From Prostheceraeus crozeri (lineage: Eukaryota > Platyhelminthes > Polycladida > Euryleptidae), in assembly GCA_907163375.1 (NCBI GenBank), contig CAJQUW010010320.1, forward strand, positions 186,001 to 250,000: DNA of 64,000 nt, given 5' to 3'. The notes beneath the pieces were generated by a model, which ran no database searches, was not told where the DNA came from, and saw only the letters and a list, made by a program, of their open reading frames with translations. This document shows positions 35,601 through 45,995 of the stretch, in pieces. The stretch's first letter is position 1; each line of letters starts with the position of its first letter. A program made the position numbers and the translations under genes.

Positions 35601-37691
35601 CACTGTATGACTACTTCTTCTCTGTAGACGAGCGCTTGAAATGGGAATTTCTTTGATGAGCTTGAGTCAGCGTCATAGACGGTCGAGCAGAGTCTTTCCA
35701 CGGAAGAGGGACTTCGTAGCAGTCAGCATTGAATTGAGGTGAGACGGCCTTGGCTGCAGGTAATGAAGGAGATTCGATCCCGATACATTCAAGCTCCCAG
35801 AGCTTAGAAACGTCATCAAGGCAGGAGGAATCACGTAGACTCTTGAAGATTTAGAAAAAAGAATTGTTAGGACAAGTAGATGCAATCGTACCACCAATAA
35901 TGTGGCCAAAAATTGACGGTGTGAGAGTCAAGCGTTCATGGGTTAGAACACGGTCTTTGCATAAAAGTATTTGAGGAATGGCATCCATACCTAGGAGAAT
36001 GTCAATAGCGGAATCTTCGATTGTGCAATCGGCGAACTGGATCTGCGGAAAGCGCTTCTGAATTTCGATGAGTTTATCACGAGACAGCGTGGGAGTTGGA
36101 CTGCAGATGGTCGGTACTGATATTAGCTTAGCAGTGACCCAGTTAGCACCGTACAGGCTGAATAATTGTAGGCGATAAGTAGCACAGTCAACAGGAGTAG
36201 AGCGAGATCCGAGGAATATTTCGAATTGTCGAGAGACACGATCTAACATTAGCGGTTTTCCTTCGCAAACAAGATTGTCAGTCACATAACTTTCTTCGGA
36301 ACCAGAATCGAGTAGAATGCGAGCGGTGCGCTGTAAACCTCGTACATGAACACGAGCTGTCTGGAGAATTGAAAAACGTCTAGTGGAGCAGTCTGGAGGC
36401 ACAACGTTGATTGAGGTTGGCGAGGTAGAAACGGAGTTACTTGAGGAAGGAAGCACGGGTCGCGGTGTGACGAACAGGATCTCGATGGAGCAAGGTGTGG
36501 TGCTGTTGATCGCACTGTCGACAACGAGTGGAAGATCGGCAATCTTTCTTCAGATGATTTCCCAAGCAGTTGAAGCACAGGTAAGCGCTGGCGAATGAGT
36601 TCAATGCGTTGATGCGTGTCGAGATGAAAGAAAGTCTGGCACTTGAATGGAGAATGAGACTCACTAGAATCACGAAGTCGGCATGCCTGGAGAGAATTCA
36701 CTTTCAATGAGCTCACAGCAGTGGTAGGTCTGGGATTTGTGCGCGGATATGCTTTCCTAGGAACCTTGATAGCGGATGCCCAGGCGATCGTAGATAGGGT
36801 CCGATTTCGCGAAGTCAAGCAGCTTGTCCAAGTCTAACTTCTCTCTGGGAGATCTGGAGCGTCGGGCCCATTCAAGCTGACTCGAAGAACGCAATTTACC
36901 GGTCAGAAGAGGAGCAAGGAGAAGTCCATGCACAGGAGTGGAGGTAGCAGCAGTTGTAGAGGTGGTCAGCACTTCACCAATTAATTGAGTAATTTCTCAC
37001 AAGTGTGATTCGAAGTTCGTTGTCATATTTCGGAAGGAAGAAATGTCATTATCTTTAACCAAATTTAGGTTCACAAGGCGGTCTGCATACAAGCTGATTA
37101 ACGGAGAGGGATCATCGAATCGATCTTTGAATATCTTCAACGCTAATGGATAGTTCTCTGAGGTACATGGAATGCCACGAATTGCATCGCGAGCCTTTCC
37201 ACGGAGCGCAGACATTAGATACGTAAACTTTTGCACGCCTGGAATATTTCTGTTATGCACAGTGGCGTTAACTTGATCATAGAAATGTCGCCATGCCAGA
37301 TAGTCGCCACTAAAGGTCGGGAGACTTATCCTAAGCAGGCCTTCTAACCCAGAGTTCGATGAAGCGGTAGAAATATTACTCGATGCATTTTCAAGTCGAA
37401 GGGAGTTTATTCTAGTCAAGGCGTCGATAACAATGTCGGACAATCTCTCCTGTTCTGCGATTTTACACTCAACTTGGTCTTCGTCTTCTACGAGGTTCAA
37501 AATCGTAGCACCTACTTCTTCAATTTTTGTTTTCGAAGAGGAAAGTTTTTGTCGATGAGCGGTTACTGCAGCCATATCAGTCTGAGAGGAATTCCATAGG
37601 TGTTCTTCTTCAGATAGAATCCGATTTAAATGCAAAACATATGCACGGCGGGATGCTTTAGCCCTGCGGAGTGAGTCCATAGTTACTTTCC

Positions 37692-37708
37692 CGGGTCGCG
37701 GCACCAAC
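37692..37708 (-). promoter_or_regulatory. Primer-binding site of the BEL fossil
   Basis: TGGTGCCGCGACCCGGG on the minus strand, starting seven bases after the 5' LTR. The initial TGG would pair with a tRNA CCA end. The tRNA is not assigned with confidence; tRNA-His is close but not exact. Confidence 0.55.
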
Positions 37709-37714
37709 AAGATG

Positions 37715-37981
37715 TGAGGAGTAAGTAGCGGTAATAATGACTTAAGGCCCGGTCAAGAGGTAAAAGGCTCTTAGCTTCCCGTCGGATACTCTATCGTTCG
37801 GAGTTGAAACGTTAAAATCGACTTGGATTGTCGAACAGCTGATTTTATTCACATTCCTTACGTGGACAACAGTAACCAATTTAGATTTAAAGAGAAACAC
37901 ACGTAGCTTCAGACAGAACAGACAAACAAAAGTAAAGGTCAATTTAAGTCACAGAAATGAACACACACACAATCCATCACA
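37715..37981 (-). repeat. 5' LTR of the BEL fossil
   Basis: 267 bp running from TGTGATGG to CTCCTCACA on the minus strand. It matches the two outer parts of the 3' LTR (31524-31575 and about 32700-32779). Confidence 0.75.
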
Positions 37982-38019
37982 ATCATCAAGTGTTGCAAAA
38001 TTCAACTGTTCATTGTATC

Positions 38020-38460
38020 ACGTGTTCCAAATTGGAAATAATCGTTTTGACTTTTGGATAATATCAAATTGCAAGGAATCATGCGGTAGTGACAACATTC
38101 CTTCACAACTCATGGAAGTTGCTAGTTACATTTTGCCCGGCCCACTTACTCATCTGTTCACTTTATCATTCACTGAAGTTAAAGTTCCCGACCAATGGAG
38201 ATGTGCCAAGATTTTCCCCATACCTAAGTGTAAAGGGCCTACATTGAATGATGTACGACCGATTTCTCTGCTTCCTGTGGCGTCGAAACTCCTAGAGCGC
38301 CTAGTTGTAAAACCTGCGTTACCCTATCTGATGAACATGTACGGGCCTGACCAATTCGGATATCGTGAAAACTCTTCAACTTGCCTCGCAAATATAAAGC
38401 TCCACGAGTTTGTGACAAGAACTCTAGATCAGTCAAATGTTTCTAGTGTTATGATTGTAA
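38020..38460 (+). pseudogene. LINE reverse transcriptase fragment (fingers region)
   Basis: An open frame with SCGSDNIPSQLMEVASYILP, PLTHLFTLSFTEVKVPDQW, KIFPIPKCKG, VRPISLLPVASKLLERLV and GPDQFGYRENSSTCLA. These are the first conserved blocks of CR1/L2-like reverse transcriptases, up to just before the first catalytic Asp. Both sides are truncated, and the sequence runs into a SINE-like stretch at about 38480. It resembles, but is not a copy of, the LINE at 0.9-4.5 kb. Confidence 0.75.
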
Positions 38461-38489
38461 TCATCGGAGAATAATCAACTAATAGATTA

Positions 38490-38600
38490 TAGTTGGAATA
38501 TGGAAGCTAGGTAGGTTAAGTAAATTGTGATCCCGGGGTCGTAGGCTCTATTCCTGCCACAGCCATAAAATACAAATTTCTAAATAAAATAAATAATAAT
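38490..38600 (+). repeat. Possible tRNA-related SINE with AT-rich tail
   Basis: GGGGTCGTAGGCTCTATTCC is a degraded B-box region, and it is followed by a tail of AAATAAAATAAATAATAAT. The A box is weak (about 38505-38520). Confidence 0.3.
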
Positions 38601-38884
38601 AGGTATTTAACTAGAAAATCATTTTAAGTTACTAAGTTCCGTGCCGAGGGTATACGCCAAAGATACTATAGCTGTTGCGTGAGTAGTGACAACCAAAGTT
38701 TCCTGATATCAAGATTTACGTGTTGGATTTTACATATTGGAAGGAGGATTGCATGAAGCCACTTACGTGAGAAGCAGCAACCAAATCTCTTAATATGAAT
38801 ATTGGAATGCAACATTGAATATCTAAAGAGAATGATAGCTATTAAGTCAATACAAGACACCAACACCCTTAATTCCCCGACCGC

Positions 38885-38962
38885 ACTCGCCCGACCTAGG
38901 AATCGAACCGAAGTCCGCGGCGGAGAAGAGCTCGCACTTTCTTCACTAGGCCACGCTGACGG
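38885..38962 (-). repeat. tRNA-derived SINE head
   Basis: On the minus strand TGGCCTAGTGA (38953-38943) is a good A box and GGTTCGATTCC (38909-38899) a perfect B box, at tRNA-like spacing. The anticodon arm does not form a standard stem, which favours a SINE over a working tRNA gene. Confidence 0.6.
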
Positions 38963-38989
38963 TTCATAAAGAATGCGAATGAAGGCATA

Positions 38990-39709
38990 AGTCATCTCTA
39001 AGTGATATCGACATCATATTGCCCTATTAATATTACGGAATGTAACATATTGGAAAGTCGAGATTACATGGAAAGTCATTCATCAAAATGGTCACGACAA
39101 ACTGAATAAAACAATAGACTCTGCATGTCATTGAAGATCAGACCGAAAAATTGAAACCTTCGAAGCTGAAATCCACGTGGACTAATCCCTCTTTGAGGAA
39201 GGGCTAACAACTTGCTTGCGAAATCGAAATACTATAAAAGACGCCGAGAATTCAGCAAGAACAACAACTCCTTGAGCCAATTGAGTAAACATTTATCGAC
39301 AATTTCTGAACATCACTTCCTTATCTCTGGTGAGTGTCGCCGTGCCAATGGTGTCGTGCATTACCCATCAGACTAAAGAACATGGTGTTCTAGTTCTCTC
39401 TTGTACTAAAGACTCACTAACTCCCATTGTTAAGACTCCCATTGTCTCCCATTGTAAGACTCTCATTGTTAAGTCTTGATGTATGAGGCGAAGTTTGTGT
39501 AAAGGCGGATTACATATTTATCACACAGCGATTACATCTTTATGGGATTCGAAGATGAACAGGATCTGTTTACTTGTGGGAAACGCAACAATTGAATGAT
39601 GTCTGATTTATCTTTGTGACATATCTTTCCAAGACATATCATTACCTATTCAGTATTTTGTCAGCCACTATGTGTGGGATCCCGCTCGTCTGGGTTTGAG
39701 TGTTCAGGT
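38990..39709. other. No gene; weak promoter-like stretch
   Basis: TATAAAAG at 39233-39240 is followed by TTCAGCA at 39251 and a donor-like CTCTGGTGAGT at about 39326-39335. No coding frame follows. It could be the outer part of an LTR or chance. Confidence 0.25.
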
Positions 39710-41290
39710 TAGGGGTCGAAACACAACTAGACGAGTACCTGCTGAAGACTGACGGACTGCAGTATTATGTTTTATATCCCTTAATCGGTAGCTGAAGTAG
39801 TGGTCGATGTATTGTAATTCAAATGAAGAAATGTGGAATTACATGAAGTACTATAGACGGATGAAGAAACTGGCGATAACAAATTCAAGTGAAGAAATAG
39901 TATTTTCCATGTGTAGCCTTAGGTATAGTGTGTATAGTTTCATTGCTTTCGGTGTAGTAGAGTGTCATTGTAGTTCTATTGTTTTACCTCCAAAATCCAC
40001 TTTCCACTTATCCACTCTTACCATTATCCACTTTGTGTAGTGTCAGATATAATTCACTTGTAATCGGTGTAGTAGCATCGTTGTATTTCCATATTTTACC
40101 TCCACTTTTCCAATTTTTATTCATCGGTTTCCTGTTGTTTTATAATATCCATTTTTAATTTCCTTCACCTATGGTGACCATTGTCTTATTTTATTTACAC
40201 TATCAGCATCTGTAGTCGGTACAGTATAGTAGACGTCTGTTTTGAACGTGTATACGGCGGTGTTTGGAATCTATGGTATTAGTATATTAACAGCAAGAAT
40301 GAGTAGTATTACAAGTCTTAAGATTTCCATTTTTACCAGATATTGGGCCAAAGCTGATCAATTTTAATTCGTTGCCATGAGAAAGCTACATTGAGTTCTT
40401 TTAAGAACTGATTAATCCAATGGTTACAGTAGCATTGCCTTTGTACACTTGCGGATTGGAGAACGCCATCAGTCCTCATTAGGACTACTTTAACTAATAA
40501 TTTAAATTAGTAAGCATTATATTCTATTATAAATGGCTACTGGGATGACTTTCATCATCGTATGAGAATAACTGATCTATTCTTTTTCACGTTTCTCGTC
40601 CGCTTTGTAACCGGAGAATAAAAGCTTTGTGTGTCTCGTTCACTATTCGTTTTATCATTATAGAAGTTTCGGTGTCTAGTTCTGATCTTGGTTTTACACC
40701 GAATCGTGGATCTGGGAATAGTTTATGTTAGATTCGAATATCCTATCGGTCAAGTTCGAACCAAACATTACACTGGAGATCCCACCGAGATCTGAACTCG
40801 GATCGCTGGATTCAAAGTCCAGAGTACTGCGAATGCGAACCAAAGAAATGCGAATTTATGCAAATATCAGTGCATTATTTGGGCCACATTGTGTCAGCAG
40901 AGCAGCAGAGGGAATGAGACCAGATCCCAGAAACACAGAGAAAATACAAAATCATCCAATACCATCTCAAGCATTTCAGGTGATATTCGTGAATATAAAA
41001 CAGAGATCTCTAATCATTTGAAACTAGGTCAGTAGCACTAGATCACAACACAAAGGCTCAGGAACACCAGAATATAATGTCCGACAAAAAACGCTCATCT
41101 CGTTAAACTAGCCATTGGTGATAGAATCTACGTTTTTACACCTCAAACAAAGAAAGGATCATCACCGAAGCTACAAAAGCTTTGGAAAGGTCCCTTTCGG
41201 ATTTTATGTCTTACAGACACCAATGCTCTCGTAGTACCAGGCAACCAACCTCGCGCTACTAGACAGTGGATAAGTTTAAATCGCTGAAAA
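39710..41290 (+). mobile_element. Ty3-like LTR retrotransposon relic, internally deleted
   Basis: An LTR-like block (39710 or earlier to about 40772) with AATAAAAGC near 40617 is followed by a primer-binding site at 40774 and a short interior that encodes an integrase C-terminal segment (IGDRIYVFTPQTKKG, LQKLWKGPFRI) at about 41100-41290. Most of gag and pol is missing. It is a broken fossil. A second copy of 39710-40568 lies inverted at 48779-49643. Confidence 0.65.
40774..40824 (-). promoter_or_regulatory. Extended primer-binding site: 51 nt complementary to tRNA-Gln(TTG)
   Basis: Read on the minus strand, this is the 3' part of tRNA-Gln with its CCA: anticodon arm CTCTGGACTTTGAATCCAG (anticodon TTG at 40815-40813), T arm CCGAGTTCAGATCTCGG, acceptor strand TGGGATC, T, CCA. 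Primer-binding sites normally match only the last 18 or so bases. The D arm and 5' acceptor strand are absent, so this is not a tRNA gene. Confidence 0.75.
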
Positions 41291-41419
41291 ATTGCCAGAA
41301 ATCAACAAACACCAGGATTTCAACCCTCAGATAAAAATAAGCCTAAGTCATCAAAGAAACAGTCAAGGACGACGAAGAACCGTGGATAACGGTTCCACTG
41401 CACTAAGCCCTGCACACCG

Positions 41420-41725
41420 CTCCCGCCCCGACAAGGCTACGACCGCTAAGACCGTACGCCGAGAGTGTCGTAGCGGTGGACCCGCCACCAGTTCCTGGTG
41501 TTCTACAGTCCTTCCTGCGAGCCTGGAGTCCACAACCTTCTGGCCATCAGCTCCCGCGCCGCGCGTGGGTGCAGCTCAACCGCCTGCGATCCGGAGTTGG
41601 TCGGTTCGCTTCCGTAATCAGCGCCTGTGATTCGGCGGCATCCGACCGATGTTCCTGCCGCCGCCCTCAAACTGCTCAACACGTGTTGAACTGTGACGTT
41701 GTCGGCCCCTTTGCCCACTGCCTGA
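41420..41725 (+). pseudogene. C-terminal fragment of a LINE ORF2
   Basis: The frame reads PRRAWVQLNRLRSGVGRFAS and then DRCSCRRPQTAQHVLNCDV. In many LINEs the C-terminus after the reverse transcriptase has W-x-x-L-N-R-L-R-T-G-x-G-R followed by a C-x-C-x(7-9)-H-x(4)-C zinc-like motif. The region is GC-rich against its neighbours, which suggests a separate, later insertion beside the LTR relic. Endonuclease and RT are absent. No poly-A or microsatellite tail is clear. Confidence 0.65.
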
Positions 41726-41759
41726 TATTGACGATCTTCAGCTTCTCCCGTACTTGTTA

Positions 41760-42980
41760 AACGCCAGTTTATAACTTTTATTGTCAAGCGATGCTAAAAA
41801 AATATTGAGTGCTGTTTTAAAATCGGCCTGAATGAATTAGATAGTCATTACGGACAATAAAACATCATGCATCATTTACCAATTGAAAAAAATCAATTTT
41901 GGGACTATATGTTGTTTCCTGGAAATTGAGATGGAATAATGGAATCTACTGATATAATATTTAGTTCATGAAATTCGTTTGTTTCCCGGTTCCAGGATTT
42001 AAGTATAAGACCGATTGATTGAGGACAAATTTCCAGTCCCGCGTGAGATTCGAAGGACTTTTTTCCTACAAACCTGAGGTTACAAAACTTAATAGCAGTT
42101 ATCATCAAGTAAATTATTTTGGCAAAAAAGGACAATGAGAAGTCACATGTCAGAACAACATCCACTATACAACTCATAATATAGAGTCAGTAGGTTACTG
42201 CAGAAATTTTCCCAGGAAAAACAAATGTTACTGTGTCATTCGAAATATGTGACAGTTATAAAGCGCAGTAGATTTTGATCATTTCAGAAAACCAAAGACA
42301 CTTTCATGGAACTACTTATTAAACTTTATGGGTACCAAGGAGTCACTGTATCATTCAAAATCTATGTAAAAAGCACGATTACCAGATCCTGCCTATTTGA
42401 TAAACTGATTTCCTTTCATAGCTGTTTAAACAAATTTATTCATAAAAAACAAACCAAATTAGGCCTATGCAATATGTCCTTATTTCGCTTCGATACGCAA
42501 ATCACGGCAAATTTTCTGATTTGCTGATCTAATTTTCGATTATCTAGACAATTACACCTGCTAATTAAGATCATTGCACTTATTGGTCAGCTTTGATTTG
42601 TAACATTATTAGGCTTCACATGTAGATGCAACAGCTGATAAATGTGCTCTGCATGAACGCTCCACTTCACGAGCGAGAATTTGTTAAAATAAACAAATCT
42701 GTAAAATTGACCAACTTTTTTGCGCAGGCAAAGAAAAGTGGGAGTTTCCGCATGTTTGAGAGTGAAAACTTGATCACGATCAAGTAAAATAACGGATAAT
42801 TTGAGTCGAAAAACCTTAAGTGCACACTAGTTTATAACTCAACCAGAAAATCCATAGACACAAGGCTACTTTAGATTATTGCATCAACCTAGCACCTGAA
42901 ACTAGCAAACTGATACTTCGTAGGCTATGATGTTGACTTATTAACCGAGCATGTCTAACGGTATGTCACCTACATGTATA
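41760..42980. other. No gene; one copy of a shared short repeat
   Basis: AT-rich noncoding DNA. The part at 42061-42160 resembles 56941-57020 (listed separately). The frame at 42306-42527 has no recognisable domain. Confidence 0.4.
42061..42160 (+). repeat. Shared short repeat, copy A
   Basis: Shares CATCAAGTAAATTATTTTGG and the following GACAATGAGAAGTCA with copy B at 56941-57020 at roughly 80 percent over 50 bp, with weaker upstream similarity (CCTGAGGTTACAA against CCCTAGGTTGCAA). An unnamed interspersed family, possibly a SINE body. Confidence 0.45.
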
Positions 42981-42984
42981 TCCG

Positions 42985-43345
42985 AAGTGTTATTTAATAC
43001 GGATCGGATATTTGGGGAGAGTTAACCTCCCACGCAACACAAAGGAAAACTTGAAGTGATTCAGAACTCGGCAGCAAGAATAATTACGGGATGCGTGAGT
43101 GCAACAAACATCCAATCTTTGCTACTTGAAGCTGACTTAATACCAATTGTAATAAGGTTGCGGAGTAATGCTGCCAGAAGATTGTAGAGAATGAAGCGAA
43201 TGCCGGATGAGGATCCCCTCGTGAAAATCGTAAGCGCGACTATACTGAAGCAATGACTTGTAAGACATAGAAACTGGAAAATGGCACCAGTGAACTTCAC
43301 AAGCAGAATAATAGTAAATGGGATAATACATAAAGAACAAAAGTA
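42985..43345 (+). pseudogene. RNase H-bearing LINE, part 1 (post-RT region)
   Basis: Peptides LGRVNLPRNTKENLKVIQNS, ARIITGCVSATNIQSLLLEA and DLIPI match the region between reverse transcriptase and RNase H in jockey/I/ingi-type LINEs (a Q-N-x-x-x-R-x-I-T-G motif followed by a leucine-rich segment). The fragment is interrupted at about 43348 by another LINE; the same element resumes at about 45085 (RNase H, first half) and 48008 (second half). Frame changes are present. The RT itself is not in the window. Confidence 0.6.
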
Positions 43346-43347
43346 AC

Positions 43348-45058
43348 TGGGATCGTTTACTAAAAGATGATATGAGCCCCGACCAACTGTCTAATGCAAT
43401 TGCAGAGAACCTGAGGAAAAAATATCATGCTGAAGTATGCGAAGACAGACCAACTTTATCTGATGACGATTGGAGTATCGATATTGATAATGAAACCATA
43501 TATAAACATCTCAAGAAACTTTCGTGGAAGAAATCAGTGGGTATAGACGATATACCAACAAGACTGTATTCAGAAATGGCTGACTTTATTTCAAAACCAA
43601 TGAAATTAATTTTTCAGGCTTCGATCAAGCAACGTCGATATCCTACAGCTTGGAAGATGGCAACGATTTGTCCGATTCCAAAGACAACTTCACCAGACAT
43701 TGCGAAAGTCCGCCCAATCAGTTTGTTTCCAGTTGTGTCTAAAGTATTCGAAAAGATTGTACTGTACAACATTAGTGAACATATAGAAAGGAATTATGGT
43801 CCATCACAGCATGGGTTTCGAAAGAAACATTCAACTACAACCGCCCTGATAGAAATAATTGAAAATGCCGTTGGACATTATGACGATCTATCTTACAATG
43901 GTTCCGCTATATTATCATTCGACATGACGGCTGCATTTGATTCGATCAATCATCTACTGATAATTGACAAATTCAAACTATTTGGGTTTCCTAAAGGATT
44001 CATCAAATGGTTATCGTCTTACCTAGACCAAAGACAGTTCATTGTTAAGGTGAAGGGAAGTGAATCTCAACCGATGGAAATGCTACGCGGAGTACCTCAG
44101 GGATCTGTATTAGGACCGTCGATATTTTCTATCTACATAAGTGATTTACGTCCTGCACTTCCATCAACGGCTCAAATTAGCTATGCAGATGATGTTAATC
44201 TTGTGCTACCACTGAAGAAAATTTCTTATGAGCTTGACCTTTTAGCCGAAATTCAAAATGCGGAAGAATGGTGTAACAGAAATAGGATTTCCCTGAATAG
44301 AGAAAATTCTTGTGGTCTGATCTGTCAACGGCACGGTAGTCATCCACTAATAACTAAACTTCCTATCCGTGTAGTTCAAAATACGAAGATTCTTAGGGTG
44401 CATTTGACCGATACGCTAACGCGGCATCACAACATTTCTAACGTGATTTCAACATGCAATCGAAGATTTTTTGTTTTAAGGAAACTGAAGAGCCTAACTA
44501 CTCCCAAAGAGCTTGAGCTCGTGTATTCTGGACTTTAAGATCTATCATGGAATATGCTTGTCCTGCGTTTGTAAGTCTGCCAAAGAAATTAGAAGATAAG
44601 ATACAGAGATTGGATTATCGTGCCTACAAACTGATAAACTCGAATGAAGAAAATTCGCAAACAAAATTCACACCGGACAGATTGAAGACGAAACGTGAAG
44701 TTATAAGTAAAAGAATCTTTATGAAGGTGGCAAACGATAAATCTCATACCCTACACAAATACATTCCCAAACGCTTACAGCATTCAAAACATTACACTTC
44801 AAAGTTAACACGCACCAAAAAATACAAAAACACATTTTTCCCTTATGTCACTACTATCATGAATAAACAACTGTAAATATGCGTTGATTGTGATATATTT
44901 TGCCTGATTTTTTAAACTTATTTATCGAAGTTGAACTTTTTATTGAAATTGTATTGTTTTTTTAGTAGCATTTATTGCCATCAGTCACTGTAAATCACTT
45001 GTGAAACTTGATTATCATTCATTCTTGAAATACACACCATTATTATTATTATTATTAA
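43348..45058 (+). mobile_element. 5'-truncated L2/CR1-like LINE inserted in the RNase H LINE
   Basis: Starts within ORF2 just upstream of the reverse transcriptase and ends with an ATT-repeat tail (about 45038-45058), a 3' microsatellite as in L2/CR1 elements. Sequence of the host RNase H LINE is present on both sides. Target duplications are not clear. Confidence 0.7.
43372..44876 (+). pseudogene. LINE reverse transcriptase, one frameshift
   Basis: 388 codons (43372-44538) and a further frame (44547-44876) cover the RT from fingers to C-terminus. Blocks seen: SVGIDDIPTRLYSEMADFIS, KVRPISLFPVVSKVFEKIV, GFRKKHSTTTA, SFDMTAAFDSINH (first catalytic Asp), LRGVPQGSVLGPS, ISYADDVNLVLP (catalytic YADD), RRFFVLRKLKSL, then RSIMEYACPAFVSLPKKLED in the shifted frame. 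A single slip near 44535 separates the two parts. The endonuclease and ORF1 are missing because of 5' truncation, so this copy could not move by itself even without the frameshift. Confidence 0.85.
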
Positions 45059-45084
45059 ATGATAGAAAAAAGATAATGATTAGC

Positions 45085-45437
45085 CTACACTGCCCTATGC
45101 ACCATGGAATTGTTGAGGCAGTGAGAAGGTCGAGTTTTTTCCACTAATAGAACATAACACCAAGGACAAGAGAGTGAAGATAATGCTAGGAAACGGAATG
45201 AATCGACACTCAAACACTTAGAAAAAGAGGAGAGTTTGATCTGGAAATGTGGTCGGATGGCTCGGTAAAGAATGAAAAGGGTGGAGGAGCTGCAGTGATT
45301 TACATAAACGGAGTCGAAGATCCACTGACAGTTGTGAAAGCTGATGCCGGAAAACTGGAATCCTCCTTCAGATCGAAATTGATTGCTATTCATGCAGGCT
45401 TGAGTTGCATTATTGACCGAAAAGTATATAATCAATG
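45085..45437 (+). pseudogene. RNase H-bearing LINE, part 2 (RNase H, first half)
   Basis: MWSDGSVKNEKGGGAAVIY with the first catalytic Asp and SSFRSKLIAIHAGL, where the second acidic residue is expected but Lys is seen (normally Glu in an A-E-x-x-A-I motif). The frame stops near 45440 where another LINE fragment begins. RNase H in these elements removes RNA from the RNA/DNA hybrid. Continues at 48008. Confidence 0.7.
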
Positions 45438-45440
45438 GAT

Positions 45441-45987
45441 GTAAGACACTTTTTAAGCGATTCTATCTACTAAGGAAGCTGCGTCCCCTTAAGAGCAAAA
45501 CTGACCTCCATCATAGTATACACCAGCAGTATCCGTAGTGTAATGGAATATGCGTCGCCTACTTTCGATGGACTCAACAAAACTTTGTCTGAAAGACTTG
45601 AGAAATTGATAGGTGTGCTCACCGAATCATTTTCTGGGGGAATAAAACTAGTTGTAATTGTGAAGAAGACAACACCCGAAAACGACGCTATGCCACAAGC
45701 AGAAAACTTTCAAGAAAGCTGCAGGCAATTCTTCACATGCTCTACATAGCCTAATTCCTCCTTTACATCGCCATTCCCAAAGTGTTGTCATTCCTTAAAG
45801 CCGAATGAACATTCGACGAAGTTCTTTCATCCTATTTGTGACCAGCTTGGAAAATTATTTTTGATTTTGACTTCATAGTGTTTCACTTACCGTTATATTA
45901 AAGTTCAAACTTACTTGCAACTCACACTGTGTTGATTGTGTTACTTACATGCCAGGTATTTCGATTCCTATTATGAAATAATATACG
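45441..45987 (+). pseudogene. 3' fragment of another CR1-like LINE
   Basis: Reads IRSVMEYASPTFDGLNKTLS and ERLEKLI, close to RSIMEYACPAFVSLPKKLED in the LINE just upstream, then decays into a 3' untranslated region. It lies between the two halves of the RNase H domain, so it inserted there. The homologous part of the neighbouring LINE has clearly different sequence, so this is a different subfamily and not a local duplication. Confidence 0.6.
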
Positions 45988-45995
45988 CTTCCTAT

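Larger units (their letters stand above)
31524..37981 (-). mobile_element. BEL/Pao LTR retrotransposon fossil, LTR to LTR
   Basis: Parts on the minus strand, in order: 5' LTR 37981-37715; primer-binding site 37708-37692; gag about 37690-36970 with a DUF1759-like domain (ISLPTFSGDYLAWRHFYDQV); gag zinc knuckle CFNCLGNHLKKDC and aspartic protease ILLDSGSEESYV about 36970-35850; reverse transcriptase about 35850-34990; Pao A17-type and RNase H region about 34990-34100; integrase about 34000-32816; polypurine tract 32791-32780; 3' LTR 32779-31524. ATCAT flanks both ends (31519-31523 and 37982-37986), a 5-bp target duplication as expected for BEL. It is clearly broken, with roughly ten or more breaks. 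The LTRs differ noticeably, so it is not recent. A hAT remnant sits in the 3' LTR. Confidence 0.85.

Noticed and set aside
40774-40824. A tRNA-Gln gene on the minus strand
   Set aside because: Only the 3' two thirds match, the CCA is encoded, and the D arm and 5' acceptor strand are missing. Its place right after an LTR points to an extended primer-binding site.
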